From the NCBI GenBank assembly GCA_026936335.1, contig JAPMXV010000052.1:124001-188000 (forward strand): a stretch of DNA of 64,000 nt, read 5' to 3'. Below the pieces are notes generated by a model. It was not told the origin of the DNA. It searched no databases and worked only from the letters and a program-made list of their open reading frames with translations. Shown piece after piece: positions 10,485-23,600 of this stretch. Each line of letters starts with the position of its first letter. Positions within the stretch are counted from its first letter, which is position 1. Both the position numbers and the translations under genes were made by a program. Origin of the DNA: Mantamonas sphyraenae (lineage: Eukaryota > CRuMs > Mantamonadidae).

Positions 10485-11586
10485 ATGCAGAAGAGTTTGG
10501 TGTTGAAGGTGTACGACCTGCTCATGGACGATGCTCATGGGAACTGTCTACGCTGGCTGGACGAAGAACCGGGCTTTGTGGTGACGGATGAGCACGAGTT
10601 TGCACGCAGTGTGCTGCCGCAAAAATTCTCGCACAACAACTTTTCGTCGTTTGTGCGTCAGCTGAACGGCTACGGCTTCACCAAGCGTCGATCAGGCACA
10701 GAAGTTGTGTTCCGACACCCGGACATGGTTCAAGGGGACTACGAGCGCGTGGCTGCGATCCAGCGCAGGAAAAAGCGCAAGAAGGACGACGAAGGCGGGT
10801 ATGGAGGAGACGTCAAGCGCAGCCGCAGCGAGTATGACGAGTACGGCGGAGATCACATGGGAGGAACGGCGTCCAACACACAGTGTATGTTGTGCAATGA
10901 CGGGTGTGTGGAGCAGCACATGGCGATGGGTACACGGGGCAGAGCACACACGTGGAGCTGTGTCCTGAGACGCGTCCGTTCGGTAGCAAGAAACGCCTGG
11001 ACGCACGTCGATGGCCACTCACCCACTCACCACTCACACGCAATCACCCAACACACTCAGTGATCAACGTGCTTGCTCGCACGACAGAGAACAACATTGC
11101 CATGCAACACACCATCCAAACGCTGTCATCGAGGCAGGAGCAGGTGGAGCGGAAACTTCTCGAAATGGAGCGACAAGCGGAACAGTCCAAGGCGGAGACG
11201 CGTGCAGTGGAATCGAGGAACCGGATGACGACGGAAGTGATGACAGGGATGCTCAAGTTCCTGGTGCAGGTGTGCATGTCTGACGTGTTGCCCATGGACG
11301 ACAAACCGTGCAAGAACACCAAACTGCGGTACCTGTGCACAAAGCTCACCAGCAGGAACCTGGAGGACAGGCAATCGGCTGTGCAGAGCTTCAAGGTCAT
11401 TGCCACCGAAATGGAGTTTAGTCCCGAACAGGATCTGGGATCGTGGAACAGTCTCATGGAGCTCATGGCACCCATGAACAACCGGGAGCAGAAGGAGGTC
11501 CGCACGTTGGAGAACAATGGTGCAAAGGCCCCACACCTTGTCGAACAGGCCATGGAGGATATGAACAACCTGACACGTGGAAAGGA

Positions 11587-11621
<35 letters not shown>

Positions 11622-12118
11622 CTGGCTACGGTACCCCCAACAGCCAGGCGGGCAAACTGCCCAATGTGTCAAAGTGGCGCACTTTTGTCCAAAGTGAAAC
11701 CCATCGCAAGATGTTTGACCGCGACCCGGGCTTCGACGAGTTTGTGCGCACACAGGCACAGATGGAGCTCCTCGGGGACGGGTTCCGGCGCCGGTCCATG
11801 CAGCGTACAGAGACACAGCGGCGTCGACCGTCTGTGGACGATTCAGCACGCATGGGAGGTAGCAACAACAGCAACAGCAACAGCAGCAGTAACAACAACA
11901 ACCGCAACACCAGCGAGATGTCTGGGGAAGAGCTTGACGAGCAGTTCTGCGACGAAAACTGCCGCAACCAGTTGCAAGAGATGATGAGTGATCCACTGTT
12001 CCAGAATGTGATGACACTGGCTGACGTGCCTGAGGATCTCATGCCAGAGGAGATGCGTGGAGACCATGCTGGCAAGAACCTGGACTTTCGCATGGACGAC
12101 CTGTCCATTGACGAATGA
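10485..12118 (+). CDS. HSF: Heat-shock transcription factor
   Basis: Two exons (10485-10884, 11061-12118; intron GTATGT...CTCAG, phase 1), 485 aa. The DNA-binding domain is almost N-terminal: VLKVYDLLMDDAHGNCLRWL, then FARSVLPQKFSHNNFSSFVR and QLNGYGFTKR, the HSF recognition helix. The exon join gives TASNTQLINVLARTTENN, leading into a heptad-like trimerisation region (about residues 134-185). Basic clusters after the DBD (RRKKRKK) could be a nuclear signal. The tail is Asn/Ser-rich and acidic. In-frame ATG 10203 would add 94 residues with no HSF similarity. I prefer 10485 because the DBD begins there. HSF controls chaperone genes; GrpE is in the same window but no HSE was seen in its promoter. 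Confidence 0.88.
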
Positions 12119-12279
12119 GCATGGGTGGGAGAAGACGAGCAACGATGTGATGGATAAAAGAGACAAGCATGTCTTTCATGTCTTTGTCTTTGCACGGACG
12201 AGGGAGGCAGACAGGATGCGCAAGCGACTGGACGGCCAGCACAAACGCCAACTCCACACACAGAAACACGCACATCAGC

Positions 12280-12491
12280 ATGGGATGGACAGATACAGTT
12301 GCCCTGTACAACAGCTTTGAGCAGGAGTGCAAGAAGCAGGATGTGGACGAGCAACAGGCCAAGAGCCTGCTTGCTCAGCTCAAGGTGCGTTGCAGCGTTC
12401 GTCTTGCGTCTCCTGCTATCCACACAGGACCCATTTTCCCACTTGGCTCCCCACATGACATCCAATGTTGTGGTTACCCTTCTCGTGTGTG

Positions 12492-12522
<31 letters not shown>

Positions 12523-13511
12523 TCTCGTCGCCATCTCGCTTGGGTTGGAGCTGACCCATTTCCGCGCGCAGATCGCCCTGACCGAGTACGGCTTCCTGGC
12601 CCCAAAGAGCGCCAGCCGCGTGGATGAGTTTACCCTTGCACGTAGGTTGCCCCGTGTGTCATTGCCATGACAACACCGATGCTTCCTACACACACGTGCA
12701 CGCGCTCCTTGGCACGTGCAGGTGGTGGACACATGGTCGCAGCCGGAAAGCCCTCTTCTCCATCCCGTGGCTCACCCAATTGCCAAAAACACACGACAGG
12801 CTCCACCCTGGAGAACGCAGCTTTGATGTACATCCACCTGGGCGACACAGAGGCGTTTGAGCGCACCATTGTGCAGCTCAAGGCATACTACTTTGACCTG
12901 GACGACCTGTAGGTTGGCAGCAGCCAAGAGCGGCAGAGTGTTCAATTCCGCCTTGCTCACACACCTTGCCCGTCTTGCCCCATGCCACTGTGTGACACAG
13001 GAGCTTCGAGGTGCAGCCGTCCGAGAGGCAGTTTCCCATGTTGGGACTGCACCTGCTGAACCTGCTGACACAGGGCCGTATCGGTGAATTCCACACCGAG
13101 CTGGAGCTGATTCCCCTGGAGGACCACAGCAACACATACGTGGCACTGCCCGTGCGTCTGGAGCAGCAATTGATGGAGGGTAACTATGCAAAGATCCTGA
13201 ATGGCTCGCACGACGTACCCATGGACGAGTTTAACGTGTTTATGGACATCTTGACGGACACGGTGCGTGACGAGGTGGCCGAGTGTTCGGAAAAGGCTTA
13301 CAAGAGCCTGAGCAGCAAGGCAGCCAAGGAGCTGCTTATGTTTAGCACAGATGACCAGCTCAATGACTATGCCGCTGAACGGGAGTGGGACATTGACGAG
13401 ATGGGTGTGGTCACCTTTGGCAACAACGACGACAACAATGTCAATGTCTCTGCCGAACTCATGGTCTCCAAGACGGTGGAGTATGCCATTGAGTTGGAGA
13501 AGATTGTGTGA
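12280..13511 (+). CDS. PSMD8: 26S proteasome regulatory subunit Rpn12 (PSMD8)
   Basis: Lid subunit of the 26S proteasome, 264 aa, four exons: 12280-12384, 12572-12641, 12800-12908, 13001-13511. The PCI-type C-terminal half matches PSMD8: LNLLTQGRIGEFHTELELIP, then PVRLEQQLMEGNYAKIL, FMDILTDTVRDEVAECSEKA and YAIELEKIV at the very end. Exon joins give FTLARSTLENAALMYIHLGD and DLDDLSFEVQPSERQFPM, aligning without gaps to PSMD8. For exon 3, an upstream in-phase acceptor at 12720 exists but would insert about 26 unrelated residues. Intron 1 contains a (GT)n tract. Same strand as HSF upstream and phospholipase downstream (71 bp). Confidence 0.92.
12495..12521. repeat. (GT)n tract in PSMD8 intron 1
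   Basis: About 13 GT dinucleotides inside the first intron of the Rpn12 gene. Confidence 0.9.
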
Positions 13512-13582
13512 TGTCACAAGCCAATGCAATCCACTGCAATCCACGCCCCCCCCCCCGTTCCAACCAACAGAACACAGCAATC

Positions 13583-14977
13583 ATGCACTCCCGTCTTGTG
13601 CTCGTTGTGTTGGGTGTGGTGCTCATGGCCTCGTTTGCACATGCCTCCTTCCGTCACCACCCACGTGTGCCCATGCGCCACCACCGCGCTCCCCAAGACC
13701 CGCCCATCCCACCCATCAACTTCACTTGTCCCAAACTCCCGCCTGCGCCCCCTGCCACCGATGTGCGCAAGCTTCGTTTCAACGTACGTGCCATCCACCA
13801 CCCGTTCATGCTCTCCATGGATTGCGCTTGCCACCCATATCTTCTGGGGCGTCTGGGATCCACGCCAACTTCCTTGCCGTTTGTCCCAACTCACGCCTTT
13901 TCTTTGCTGATCCCATCACAGAACATCAAAGTGGTCATGGCTCTGGGAGACTCCATCTCTGCAGGCTTCAGCATGAAGTCTCGAAAGGTCGACCAGGAGT
14001 TCTTTGAGTGGCGTGGCGACGTGTTTTCCATTGGTGGGTTGATGATTGTGTGTGGTTGGCTGCAGGTTGTTGTTGGCCTGCAGCCGATTGGGGCATGTGT
14101 ATGCAAGCAGACACTGACACACAGATGACACGATGGCCATATCCACCCATCCACATGTGGCATGCATGCACCACCGTTCCCCCACCGTGCTGTCACAGGA
14201 GGCGACGAAGGGGCACCGACCATCCCCAACTGGCTCAAGGCAGTGGGAGCAGTGACAGAAGGACAGTCCTATGGCATCACGTACCCTCTCAAGAAGGGCT
14301 CGCGTCTGGACGGAGCAGTGAGCGAGGCACAGATCCAACATGTGCCGGAACAGGTGGACTACCTGATCAAGGAGCTGAAGGGCACGTATGCACACAAGGT
14401 GGACTTTGAGAAGGATTGGAAGCTGTTGACACTGTTCATTGGGGCCAACAACATGTGCAGCGGTAGCCACAGTCATGATGCCGACTTTTACGAGGCGCAA
14501 CTGCGCAGTGTGATCAACCAGGTGTACACCAACATCCCGCGGGTGTTTATGAACGTGATGACCCTGTTCAACATCTCGCAGGTGTGGGATGTGGGACACA
14601 CGGACTCGTACTGCTCATGGGTGTTTGAGCATGTGGACGAGTGTCCGCGTCTGTACAAGGCAGCCGACCGCATGCAGATGGACATTGACACACAGGCCAT
14701 GAACCAGCGAATCTACAAAGTGGTGAATGAGTGGCAGGCAAAGAACCTGGCCAACTTCACCGTGGTTGTGCAGCCGGGTCTGGAGAACCTCATTGTGCCC
14801 TCGGAGAACTTTCTCAGCAACCTGGACTGCTTCCATCCCAACCAGTATGCCGATGAGGCATTTGCCCTGGCCATTTGGAACAACATGAATGTGCCCACCG
14901 ACAAGAAGCAGACCACCATCGACATCCTCAACCCTCCCCCGCCTCTTTGCCCCACTGCCGATCAGTACATCCAGTGA
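13583..14977 (+). CDS. Secreted phospholipase B (GDSL/SGNH lipase, PLB1 family)
   Basis: Three exons (13583-13783, 13922-14033, 14199-14977), 363 aa. The N-terminal signal peptide is MHSRLVLVVLGVVLMASFAH. The SGNH nucleophile block is VVMALGDSISAGF (Ser about residue 78). WRGDVFSIGGDEG and FIGANNMCSG form blocks II and III. The C-terminal catalytic dyad is in NLDCFHPNQYAD (Asp about 314, His about 317). This is the order and spacing of animal and amoebozoan phospholipase B. It probably hydrolyses phospholipid acyl esters in a lysosome, vacuole or outside the cell. All exon junctions preserve frame. Upstream lies an 11-base C run in the 71-bp gap from PSMD8. Confidence 0.9.
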
Positions 14978-15264
14978 TGATCCAGTCAGGGCTGTTGTAT
15001 GTGGCCATCAGGTGGTGACCAGCACCAGCAACCATAAACATGCATGCATGGACACACACACACACTCTCTCACTCACATTCTTTGTTGAACTCCACTGGA
15101 CACTCACGCAACACTCCAACCTGTGACCACATGCCTGTGCCATCCATCCACTGTCCCCCTTCTCCCACTCCCATTCCCCCCCTCCCCCTTCTCCTCCTGT
15201 GCTGTTTCCCACCTGTGTCTGACTCTGTGGCGTCCCATGGCGCAACCCATCCCCTGCCGCGACG
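14978..15264. other. Intergenic, phospholipase B to PIP5K
   Basis: 287 bp. It contains CA/CT-rich pyrimidine tracts up to the PIP5K start and no open frame with recognisable content. It presumably holds the phospholipase 3' UTR and the PIP5K promoter. Confidence 0.4.
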
Positions 15265-17413
15265 ATGAGTACCACCGACGAGACGCCCAAATCCATTCTG
15301 AAGAAGAGTGGGGGCGAGTCCGCGGCAGACAGTCCCAAAAAGAGTGTCACCATTCGGCTGGAGGGTGAGGAGGAGCAGATGGAGGAGCAGCCGTTGGAGA
15401 ACAAGGTATGTGCCGGCGGGCGGAAACTTCGTTGGAAATCGGCGCGCGTCAGGGAATTTCGAGGACGGGCATGCGAAAGTGGGCCTTGGTTACTGACGGC
15501 GGGAGGACACATGGGCCACGGACACACATTAACCACACCACACAGAACCTTCAGGGGGCACGGAGGGCACGGTCGTCGTCGTGGGTATTGTCGACGAACA
15601 AGGCCGGGAAGGGCAAAAGCAAGACGGCGGATGAGTACAAAGCCCACTCGCTGGAGGACAAAGTGGTGCGTTCTGGAGACGACAACGAGAGCAGCAGTAG
15701 TAGCAGCAGTAGCAGCAGTGGCAGCAGTGGCGCATCGTCATCAACGTCCTCGTCATCATCTTCATCATCGTCGTCTTCGTCGTCGTCGGGCAACAACGAC
15801 GGGGGCAAGGCCATCATCAACCGGGACCTGTCTGCGCTCAAAGGCAAAGACTCGGAGGCCAGCACAAGCTCGCTGGCCTCTTCGGGCTCGTCCTCCTCCA
15901 ACTCGATTGGGCAGACGGTGCAGAAGGACGACGAGAACTTCCAGCAGATGTATGATATGCTGCTGGGCATCCGTCTGACTGTGGGGCGCACCTCGGCCAA
16001 GCCGGCGCGCGATTTGACGGACGAAGACTACGAGGAAACGGTGAAGTTGGAGATCCCAGCACAGGATTCAGAGCTCGGATACGAGTTTAAGTTTAAGGAC
16101 TATGCACCCATGGTGTTTCGTCACATCCGAGAGATGTTCAACGTGGACGCAGGTGACTACATGGTACGTGCCGGCCACCCACAGTTTTTTTTTTGGCGAC
16201 TCCCGCCGCGGAGGGAATTTTGCCCTGGGCTTGCGTTTTCCCCCTTGCATGCGTGTGCCTGGCGTGTGTCGCATTACAAAAACCCGTGGGAAAGGACAGA
16301 TGTGCATATGGACAAGTGTACAGTGTGGCATGGAATAACAACAACAGTGTGGGATGATGGGGATGACAAAACGGGCTTTGTCGAATGGTTGCTGACTCGC
16401 AGCTGCGTTTTTTGGCTCCCGCCAACCGTCGCACGCAGGTTTCCCTGACGGGCGATTATCAACTGAACTACACACAGTCGCCGGGCAAGAGTGGGTCGTT
16501 TTTCTACTTTTCGGCCGACCAGCGGTTTATCATCAAGACGGCAGACGACGAGGAGTGCAAATACCTGCGCAGCATCTTGCAGGATCTCGTGAAACACTAC
16601 CGGGCGAACCCACACACGCTGATCACACGGTTCTTTGGTCTGCACCGTGTCAAACCCTACCGTGGGAAGAAGGTGCACTTTGTGGTGATGGGCAATGTGT
16701 TCCACCCCAGCAAGAAGATCCACACCCGCTTCGACCTCAAGGGCAGCACCGTGGGGAGGAATGCCTCGGACGAGGAGAAACAGTCCGAGAACTGCACATA
16801 CAAGGATCTGGACTTTGATCGCACATTGACGTTTGGTCCAGAGAAGAAGGCTGCCTTTCTGAAGCAGATTCGAACCGACGCCGCCTTTCTGGCCGACAAC
16901 AACATCATGGACTACTCTCTCCTCCTGGGCATCCACGACTACACACGCGCTGAGGACAATGACACCTCTCTCTCGGTACGCTCTCGCGACCGTCTGGCTT
17001 ACGAACGCCAGCGTGCCATGTCCCTCAGTCTCGCGCCCATGAGCACACCCCGTCTCAAGTTCCTCAACAGCTCGCCCAAGGAGCGTGTCATGAGCATGTT
17101 TATGGCCGAAGACGGTGGCATCCGCGCAACCAACGAGAAGAACGAAACCCTGGACGAGTTGTACTTTATCGGCATCATCGACATCCTGCAGCCGTACAAC
17201 AAGAAGAAGAAGGCTGAGCACGCGCTCAAGAGTCTCAAGTTTGACAAGAACGGCATCTCTGCAGTGAACGCAGAGTTCTATGCAGAGCGCTTTGTGGACT
17301 TTATGACCAAGAAGACAGGACAGCCCAAGAAGGAGGAGGGCGAGGCGGACGAAGAGGGCGGCTCGTCCTCTTCGAGCAGCAACGACGCCTCATCGTCGTC
17401 ATCCAACAGCTGA
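15265..17413 (+). CDS. PIP5K: Phosphatidylinositol-4-phosphate 5-kinase
   Basis: Three exons (15265-15405, 15546-16163, 16439-17413), 577 aa. The PIPK catalytic core starts at about residue 215 (EFKFKDYAPMVFRHIREMF). Exon 2 joins exon 3 as DAGDYMVSLTGDYQLN, then SPGKSGSFFYFSADQRFIIK (Gly loop and ATP-binding Lys), FFGLHRVKPYRGKKV, RFDLKGSTVGRN, MDYSLLLGIHDY and IGIIDILQPYNKKKKAEHAL (activation loop). The Lys-rich loop fits a type I or III PIP kinase making PI(4,5)P2 at the plasma membrane. The N-terminal ~200 residues and C-terminus are Ser-rich. In exon 2, CAG acceptors at 15545 and 15554 are both in phase. Confidence 0.92.
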
Positions 17414-17604
17414 TGAACACAGGAGGATGGGAGAGGGCAGGAACACAACAAACAAACACGTACAGCTCATGACTTCCCTCCCCTGCTTCCATTTGTACCC
17501 GACAAGAGCAATAAGAAGAAGCCCCACACTTGGGCATTAATTTTTGATTGAGACCAAAATTACACAAACGGGAAACCAACACGGATTCAAACTTCAATCA
17601 AAAT

Positions 17605-18608
17605 TTACTGCTCCTTCTTCGCCGCTGCGCCGATGATGCTCTCGGCGGTGGTCTCACTGAAGCTGACGTTCATCTCGTCCACAACACTGTGGGTGTACGC
17701 GAGGAAGGCGTAGATGGAGGCGCTGCCGACAAGGTGCGCCACACCAAGCGCCGGGATGGAATAGGCTTGGCACAGAGTGTCGTTGTGCTCGGCAATGAGC
17801 GGTGCTGCGACAGCCAACAGGACGCTGACGAGCACAGAGAGGCGGTTGGGGAAGCCAGAGGCAAAGAGGGCAAAGAAGCTGAGGATCTTGAGGTAGGCAA
17901 TCCAGACGACGGCGGCGGCAAAGTAGGAGCCGCCGTTGCCCCACACATTGGCAGCCCAAAGGGCGACGAGGTACACGACGGCGCTCACGACCCACTGGTA
18001 CTTGCCCAGCATGTTTGTGTACAGGCTAAGGACGCTGGACAGCTGGCCAGCCACCACTGGCAAGGGGATGGCAGGCGAGGGAGCAAGGCGTGTCAGCAAA
18101 AGGGCGCGCAGCTCATGTTTTGGACGTGTGTGTGTGGAACAACGCACCGAGGAGGGACAGAAGGGCGTCCCAGTACATGCCCTCTGCCGTGGGTTCGAGG
18201 TGGTAGTTGAGAGAAACGAGACCGTAGAGGAGACTGGTCACAAAGGGCAGCTTGAGCTGGTTGTTCTTGCGAAGCGTCAGGGACAATCCGGCCAGACCTG
18301 GGAGGAGGAAGGAGGAATGGATGGATGCACATGCATAGCGGACAGGGCACACATGGACACAAGGGAGGGGAGAGTGTACAGGTGTGAGTCAAGGCAGCAG
18401 AGGGGAGAGAGGGAGAGAGCAGTGGACGTGTTGCTTGCTTGGCGCCAAAAAACGCACCGACAAAGGCAAAAGAGAGGCTGGAGACGACGCTGTTGAACGA
18501 GTTGATGCCATACTTGGGTGTGTCACAAGGACCGTTGATGAGGGCCAGTGCAGGCTCTGCAGTCAATGCAGACCAGACGTTGTAGCACTGTTCGGGCAGT
18601 GTGAACAT
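17605..18608 (-). CDS. Multi-pass membrane protein, possible CREST/ceramidase-like family
   Basis: Three exons (18608-18458, 18297-18148, 18056-17605), all phase-1 joins; 250 aa with about seven hydrophobic helices. I do not recognise the family with certainty. Helix 1 begins PCDTPKYGINSFNSVVSSLSF and helix 3 has LVSLNYHLEPTAEGMYWDAL. The Cys/Asp...Asn, Ser-x-x-x-His and Asp spacing recalls the metal-binding pattern of the CREST superfamily (alkaline ceramidase, TMEM8). The C-terminal HxxxH is not intact: only AHLVGSAS is present. The protein is therefore either a divergent or catalytically dead CREST member, or a chance resemblance. It is convergent with PIP5K and shares a 172-bp promoter gap with the FAD oxidoreductase. 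Confidence 0.7.
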
Positions 18609-18780
18609 TCGCGTGCAGAGGAAGTGGATTTTTGGGTGGACTGCGCTTCGCAGCACAACACACACATGCATCCATGACCCCATGCTCGTGCCCAATCACC
18701 AAACAATGAACCCCACTGTCGTGCCCAATGTTCATTCATCTGCATGGGATGTTCATGCGCAGCGGGGTGCACCGGAAACA

Positions 18781-20591
18781 ATGTCGCAACGATCCACTTG
18801 GCAGCCAAAGTCGAAGGCGAAGAAGACGGTGGCGATTGTGGGCACAGGGATGGCAGGATTGTGTTGTGGATGGCTGTTGTCGCAACAGAGCGATGCACCC
18901 AATGTGGTGATGTTTGAGGCCAACGACACCCTGGGCATTGATGCGGCGTCGGTGGATGTGCAAACAGCCAATGGGGAGGTGGTGCATGTCGATGTGCCCC
19001 TGCGCACCTTTTCCACGGAGTACTACGCCAACCTGACCACCATGTACACCAATCTGGGTGTCAAGGTCAATGCTGAGGACTTTGCCACCTCCTATTCTTA
19101 TTTGCATGGCAACGTGCGGCCGCAATACGCTCGTCCCACGGACCCGGGTGCCGCCCAGGGGCCCCAACCGGCCTACATTGCCTCCACCGCCAATGACCGT
19201 GGTGCATACTTCAAGTATGCCAATGTCATTCTGGGTGACATGAGTCTGCCCTTCCTCAACCCACTGGCGCTGTTTACAGACCCACTCCTGCGTGCCGTGT
19301 TGCCCGACTACTTTCGTTTGCTGTACAACACCCCGTCCCTGCTCAACGACACTCTCGTGCAATCCATGACCTTTGGCCAGCTCATCGCACACATGGAGTT
19401 GTCCCCGCAGTTTGTCAACCAGATCCTGTTGCCCATGCTCAGTGGTAAGTCCTCTCTTAAGTCCCCGCGCTGCCGGCATTCCTACCCCGCACGCTGACCC
19501 TCCCCTTCCCTCGCCCATGACACATTGCCCATTCATCACAACGTACAGGCGTGTGCACATGTTCGTACGAGGGAGTGCTTGCATACCCAGCCACGATGGT
19601 GTTGCACTACATGATGACTCGGTCGTTCTATGGCGTCCGCCGAGTGTCCGACGGAGTCGGTGACTTGGCACGGCTGTTGACCCAGGATTGCACAGTGCAC
19701 CTGAACAGCCCTGTGGTGTCACTGAAGCATGTGGATAAAGAGGGGAGTGGTGATGACAATGACGATGATGACAATGATGGCGATAGTGATCGATCGCGAG
19801 CCGTGTGTGTGACGTACATGGACAAGAGCAGTGGAAAGGAGAAGCAGGTGGTGGCAGACGAGGTGGTGGTGGCCACACAAGCCAACCAGGCATTGCGCAT
19901 TGCAGGCGATCTGTTGACACAGGAACAGGCGGAGGCGTTGGCTCAGTTTTCCTACGAGGTGTCGCGTGTGTGCGTGCACACGGATGCGTCGGCCATGCCC
20001 AAGGACAAGGCCGATTGGCGACCATGCAACTTCCACGTCAACACACACACAACCATGCCCCAACTGACCATTTGGATGAACAAGGTCAACGCAAAGCTGC
20101 GCAACGATCGCAACCTGTTCCAAACCTGGAACCCACTCGTGGACATCCACGACAACACCATCCTGGGCCAGAGTCTGTTTGAACGTGTGGTCATGGACGA
20201 CAAGGCCGTCCAGGGTGTGCGTCAACTCAACGCCACCCAGGGTGACCACAACCTGTGGTTTTGTGGCGCCTACGCTCTCGAAGGCATGCCTCTCTTGGAG
20301 AACGCCTCCCTTTCTGGCTTCCAGGTGGCCCAACGATTGGGTGCCACCCTGCCCTGGCATGTCAAGCCTGTGTCTCGATCATGGTCACTCAAACACATGG
20401 TCACCTGGTGCATGGTCTACCTCCTGGGCCTCTTGTCGGTCCTCTGGCATGCCATCACCCGCTCCAACGCAAAGGCAAAGCAGGCACAGACCCTGTATGG
20501 TGTCTATGGACGAGACACTGCCACCCCCCACACACACCTCCTCCTCCTCCTCCTCCTCCTCTCTTCCTCCTCCTCGTCATCAACAGAATGA
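18781..20591 (+). CDS. FAD-dependent oxidoreductase (COG2907/amine-oxidase-like), membrane anchored
   Basis: Two exons (18781-19444, 19549-20591; GTAAGT...TACAG, phase 1), 568 aa. A Rossmann motif lies at residues 17-35 (VAIVGTGMAGLCCGWLLS), with the FAD-ribose acidic residue in VVMFEANDTLG. VDVPLRTFSTEYYANLTTMY and the C-terminal LWFCGAYALEGMPLLENASLSGFQVAQ match the predicted NAD/FAD-binding COG2907 family, best known from bacteria beside cyclopropane-fatty-acid synthase. A Asp-rich loop (19740-19800) is inserted. A hydrophobic helix (about residues 504-524) followed by a Lys-rich tail suggests tail anchoring. The substrate is unknown; a lipid is plausible. Upstream in-frame ATGs at 18681 and 18708 cannot be excluded. 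Confidence 0.8.
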
Positions 20592-20632
20592 ACGCAGCTC
20601 CACTCCCCACACCCCCCCTCTCTTCCAACCAA

Positions 20633-20653
20633 ACACACACACACACACACACA
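20633..20653. repeat. (AC)10 tract upstream of CFAP251
   Basis: CA/AC dinucleotide run ending 10 bp before the CFAP251 start, in a 71-bp same-strand gap. Confidence 0.85.
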
Positions 20654-20662
20654 GTCACAAAC

Positions 20663-23600
20663 ATGTCAGAGGACCAGGCCCAGCCCATGGAACTCGACTG
20701 GACCTTTGGGTTCACAGGACAGGTGCTCAACCTGTCCACAGCAAGGCACAAGACCCTCTTCTATGCCGCGGGCCACACCGGTGTCATCTACGACATGCAA
20801 ACACAGCAGCAGCGAGCCCTTCAGGGTCATGTACGTGCCATTGTCCCATCCACATGCTTCCATTCCATCCATCCATCCCACTGTCCACTCTCTCGTGTGC
20901 CTCTGCTGACCCCTTTCGGCACCTTGCAGCTGAACAAAATCACCGCCTGCACGGTTTCCCGCGACAAACGCTGGCTCGTCACGGCCGACTGTGGCGAGGA
21001 CAGCATCCTTATTGTGTGGGATACCCTCAATGGCAACCCAGTCAAGACATTCCCGCGACCCCATGGCAGCCAGGGCATTGCTGCCATGGATATGAGCGCC
21101 GATCTTGGCTTCCTTGTGACCGTTTCCGATAGTGCGTTGCCCCACCACCGACTCTTTCCTCACCCCAGACCTTGGCACACACGTGGACATGCACTGACAC
21201 ACTCGAATGACATACATTCCCCCACTCCCCACTCCCCCATGCACACGCCCCCCCCCCCCCACACACACACACACATGCACACCAATGCGCACGCCCGCAG
21301 GCTTGCCGCAGACGTTGTCCATTTGGGACTGGACGGCGGAAGGGGAGGTAGTGGAGCCTGTTCACACGGCAGCCATCGACAGCACCGATCTGCAGACGTG
21401 TGTCAAGTTCAATCCCAAGAATGCAGGGTATGTGGTGTGCAACGGGGCCCAGGATGTGTTCTTCTGGCAGTGGGACACCCAAAGCATCCAGGTCTCTGTG
21501 GCCAACCTGAGCAACGTGACCATGGCCAAAGCAACCACTGCTCTGACACAGAGCATCTTTGTGCCTGCGGCCGAATCGTTGGGAGTGTCCAAGTATGCGT
21601 CGGGCCACCATTCGAACGAGCTGGAGAAGCTGGAGAGCAAGGCGGTGATTGAGAAGCAGGAAGTGCCCGAGTTTGACGTGTTGACGGCCACCACCGACGG
21701 CGATGTGTACCTGTGGCAGAAGCCACGGTACAGCACGTCGGATGATGACGTGGACAGCTACCACGTGGCCAAGGTGGTGCGTTTGCACGAACACTGCATC
21801 AACGTCCTCACCACCATCGGCGAGTACATCGTCAGCGGCGGCGCAGAGGGCTTCATTCGCTTCTACGACTTTCAATTCCGTCTCGTGGCCTGGTTTGAAG
21901 ACTTGGGCGTCACCAAGATCAACAGCATCGCCTTTGACTACTTCAACCCCAAACGGAGGCCCTCCAAGAGCGCCAGTGCGGCGGCGGCGGCCTCCAAACG
22001 TCGCAAGCAGGCCACCGTGTCTGCCATGACGGGCATGACCACGAGTAGCAGCAGCAGCAGCAGCAGTGGTATGCATGGGGGCGGTGACGACGACGACTTG
22101 GAGGATGATCAGGAGGCGTTTGATGCACCCAACCTTGTGGCATCGTCAGACACAGACATCATCATGGTGCCATCGTCCCTGTTTGACTCTGTGGAGGCAG
22201 AGTACCGTCCGTCGGAAACCATCATCGAGGGGTTGGACGGCGCGGTGGCCGGCATCGACACGCATCCGATTGTGCCTGTGCTTGCGGTGGCTGGCCACCT
22301 GTGTGGTCCCGTGCAGCTGTGGGACTACGAACGTCGTGAGCTCATCCACTCGTGGGTGCCGGGGGGCACCAAGCGCAAGCGTGGATCGCATCTGAACCCG
22401 GTGTGCGTCAAGTTTGACCCCTCGGGCGAACTGCTGGCGGTGGCCTTCCAGGACGGCGGTCTCAAGCTGCTCACCACCAACAACTTTGAGGTGGCAAAGG
22501 CATTCAAGATGGGTGACGATGAGAAGGAGCAACACGTGGCGGAGTCGATTGTCTTTTCGCCCGACGGGGCGTACATTGCCACGGCCAACCACGACTGCTC
22601 GGTGGGGATCTATCACCTGGAAGAAGTGGTGCGTAGGGACCCGGAGCTGGGTGAAGAGTACCGCGTGTTGGATTGGAACTATTTGGGGCGGTACAAGTCG
22701 CACTACAAACCCATCACGGGACTGCTCTTTAGCAAGGGCGAATCGGGCAATGCCGACGACGTGCGTCTGCTCTCTGTGGGCACCGATCGCTACCTGGTGG
22801 AGTACGACCTGGCCAACTCCTCCCTGGTGGGTGGCATCAAGCTCAAGACACGCACTCGCCTGGAAAAGACCGCGGTGCCCACAGCCGTGTGTTTGCACCC
22901 ACACACCTCCAAGGAAGACTTTGTGCTCACGGCCAACGACGAATTCAAGTTCAAACTGTACAACACCAACAACAAGATGGCACGGCGCACGGTGTTGGGT
23001 CCCACGTTTGGGGGACCCCTTCGCCAGATGGTGATGTTGCCCCTGCCGATGAACGCAAGTACCTGGAGGACCAGGCGCAGTACATGGTGTACGCCACGGA
23101 GGAGCGTGTGGTGGGACTGACCAAGTTCCCATTGGATGGCAATCCCAACAAGAGCATGGGCATGATTGCACACCCGGGGCCCGTGGGCATGGGCATCGCA
23201 TGCAGCAACGACGGACGCTACCTGTTCACCTCGGGCGTCACCGACCGCACCGTCAACATGTGGGCGGTCAACACAGACGCGTTGGACGCCCAGGAGGAGG
23301 CCGGGGGCGATGGCTTGGAACCGTACATCTCGCTGATTGAGGGTGGTCGCCATGGAGACTTTTACCAGGAGATGCACGAGTACTTTTACTACGCACAGCT
23401 GCAAGCACAGGGGGAGAACACGACAGGCAATCGCAGGATTGCCGACAAGGTGTCCCTGTCGGAGATCCCCAACCTCATGCGTGCCCTGGGGTACTATCCC
23501 ACCGAAAAGGAGATCCTGGACATGCACAACGAAGTCAAGTACGACAAGTTTGTCGAGAGTGGCGAGTATGTGGAGAACGTCACCTTTCCCGAGTTTCTCA

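Noticed and set aside
18736..20025. 429-aa - strand frame
   Set aside because: Shadow of the FAD oxidoreductase gene, which has a Rossmann motif and a clean intron.
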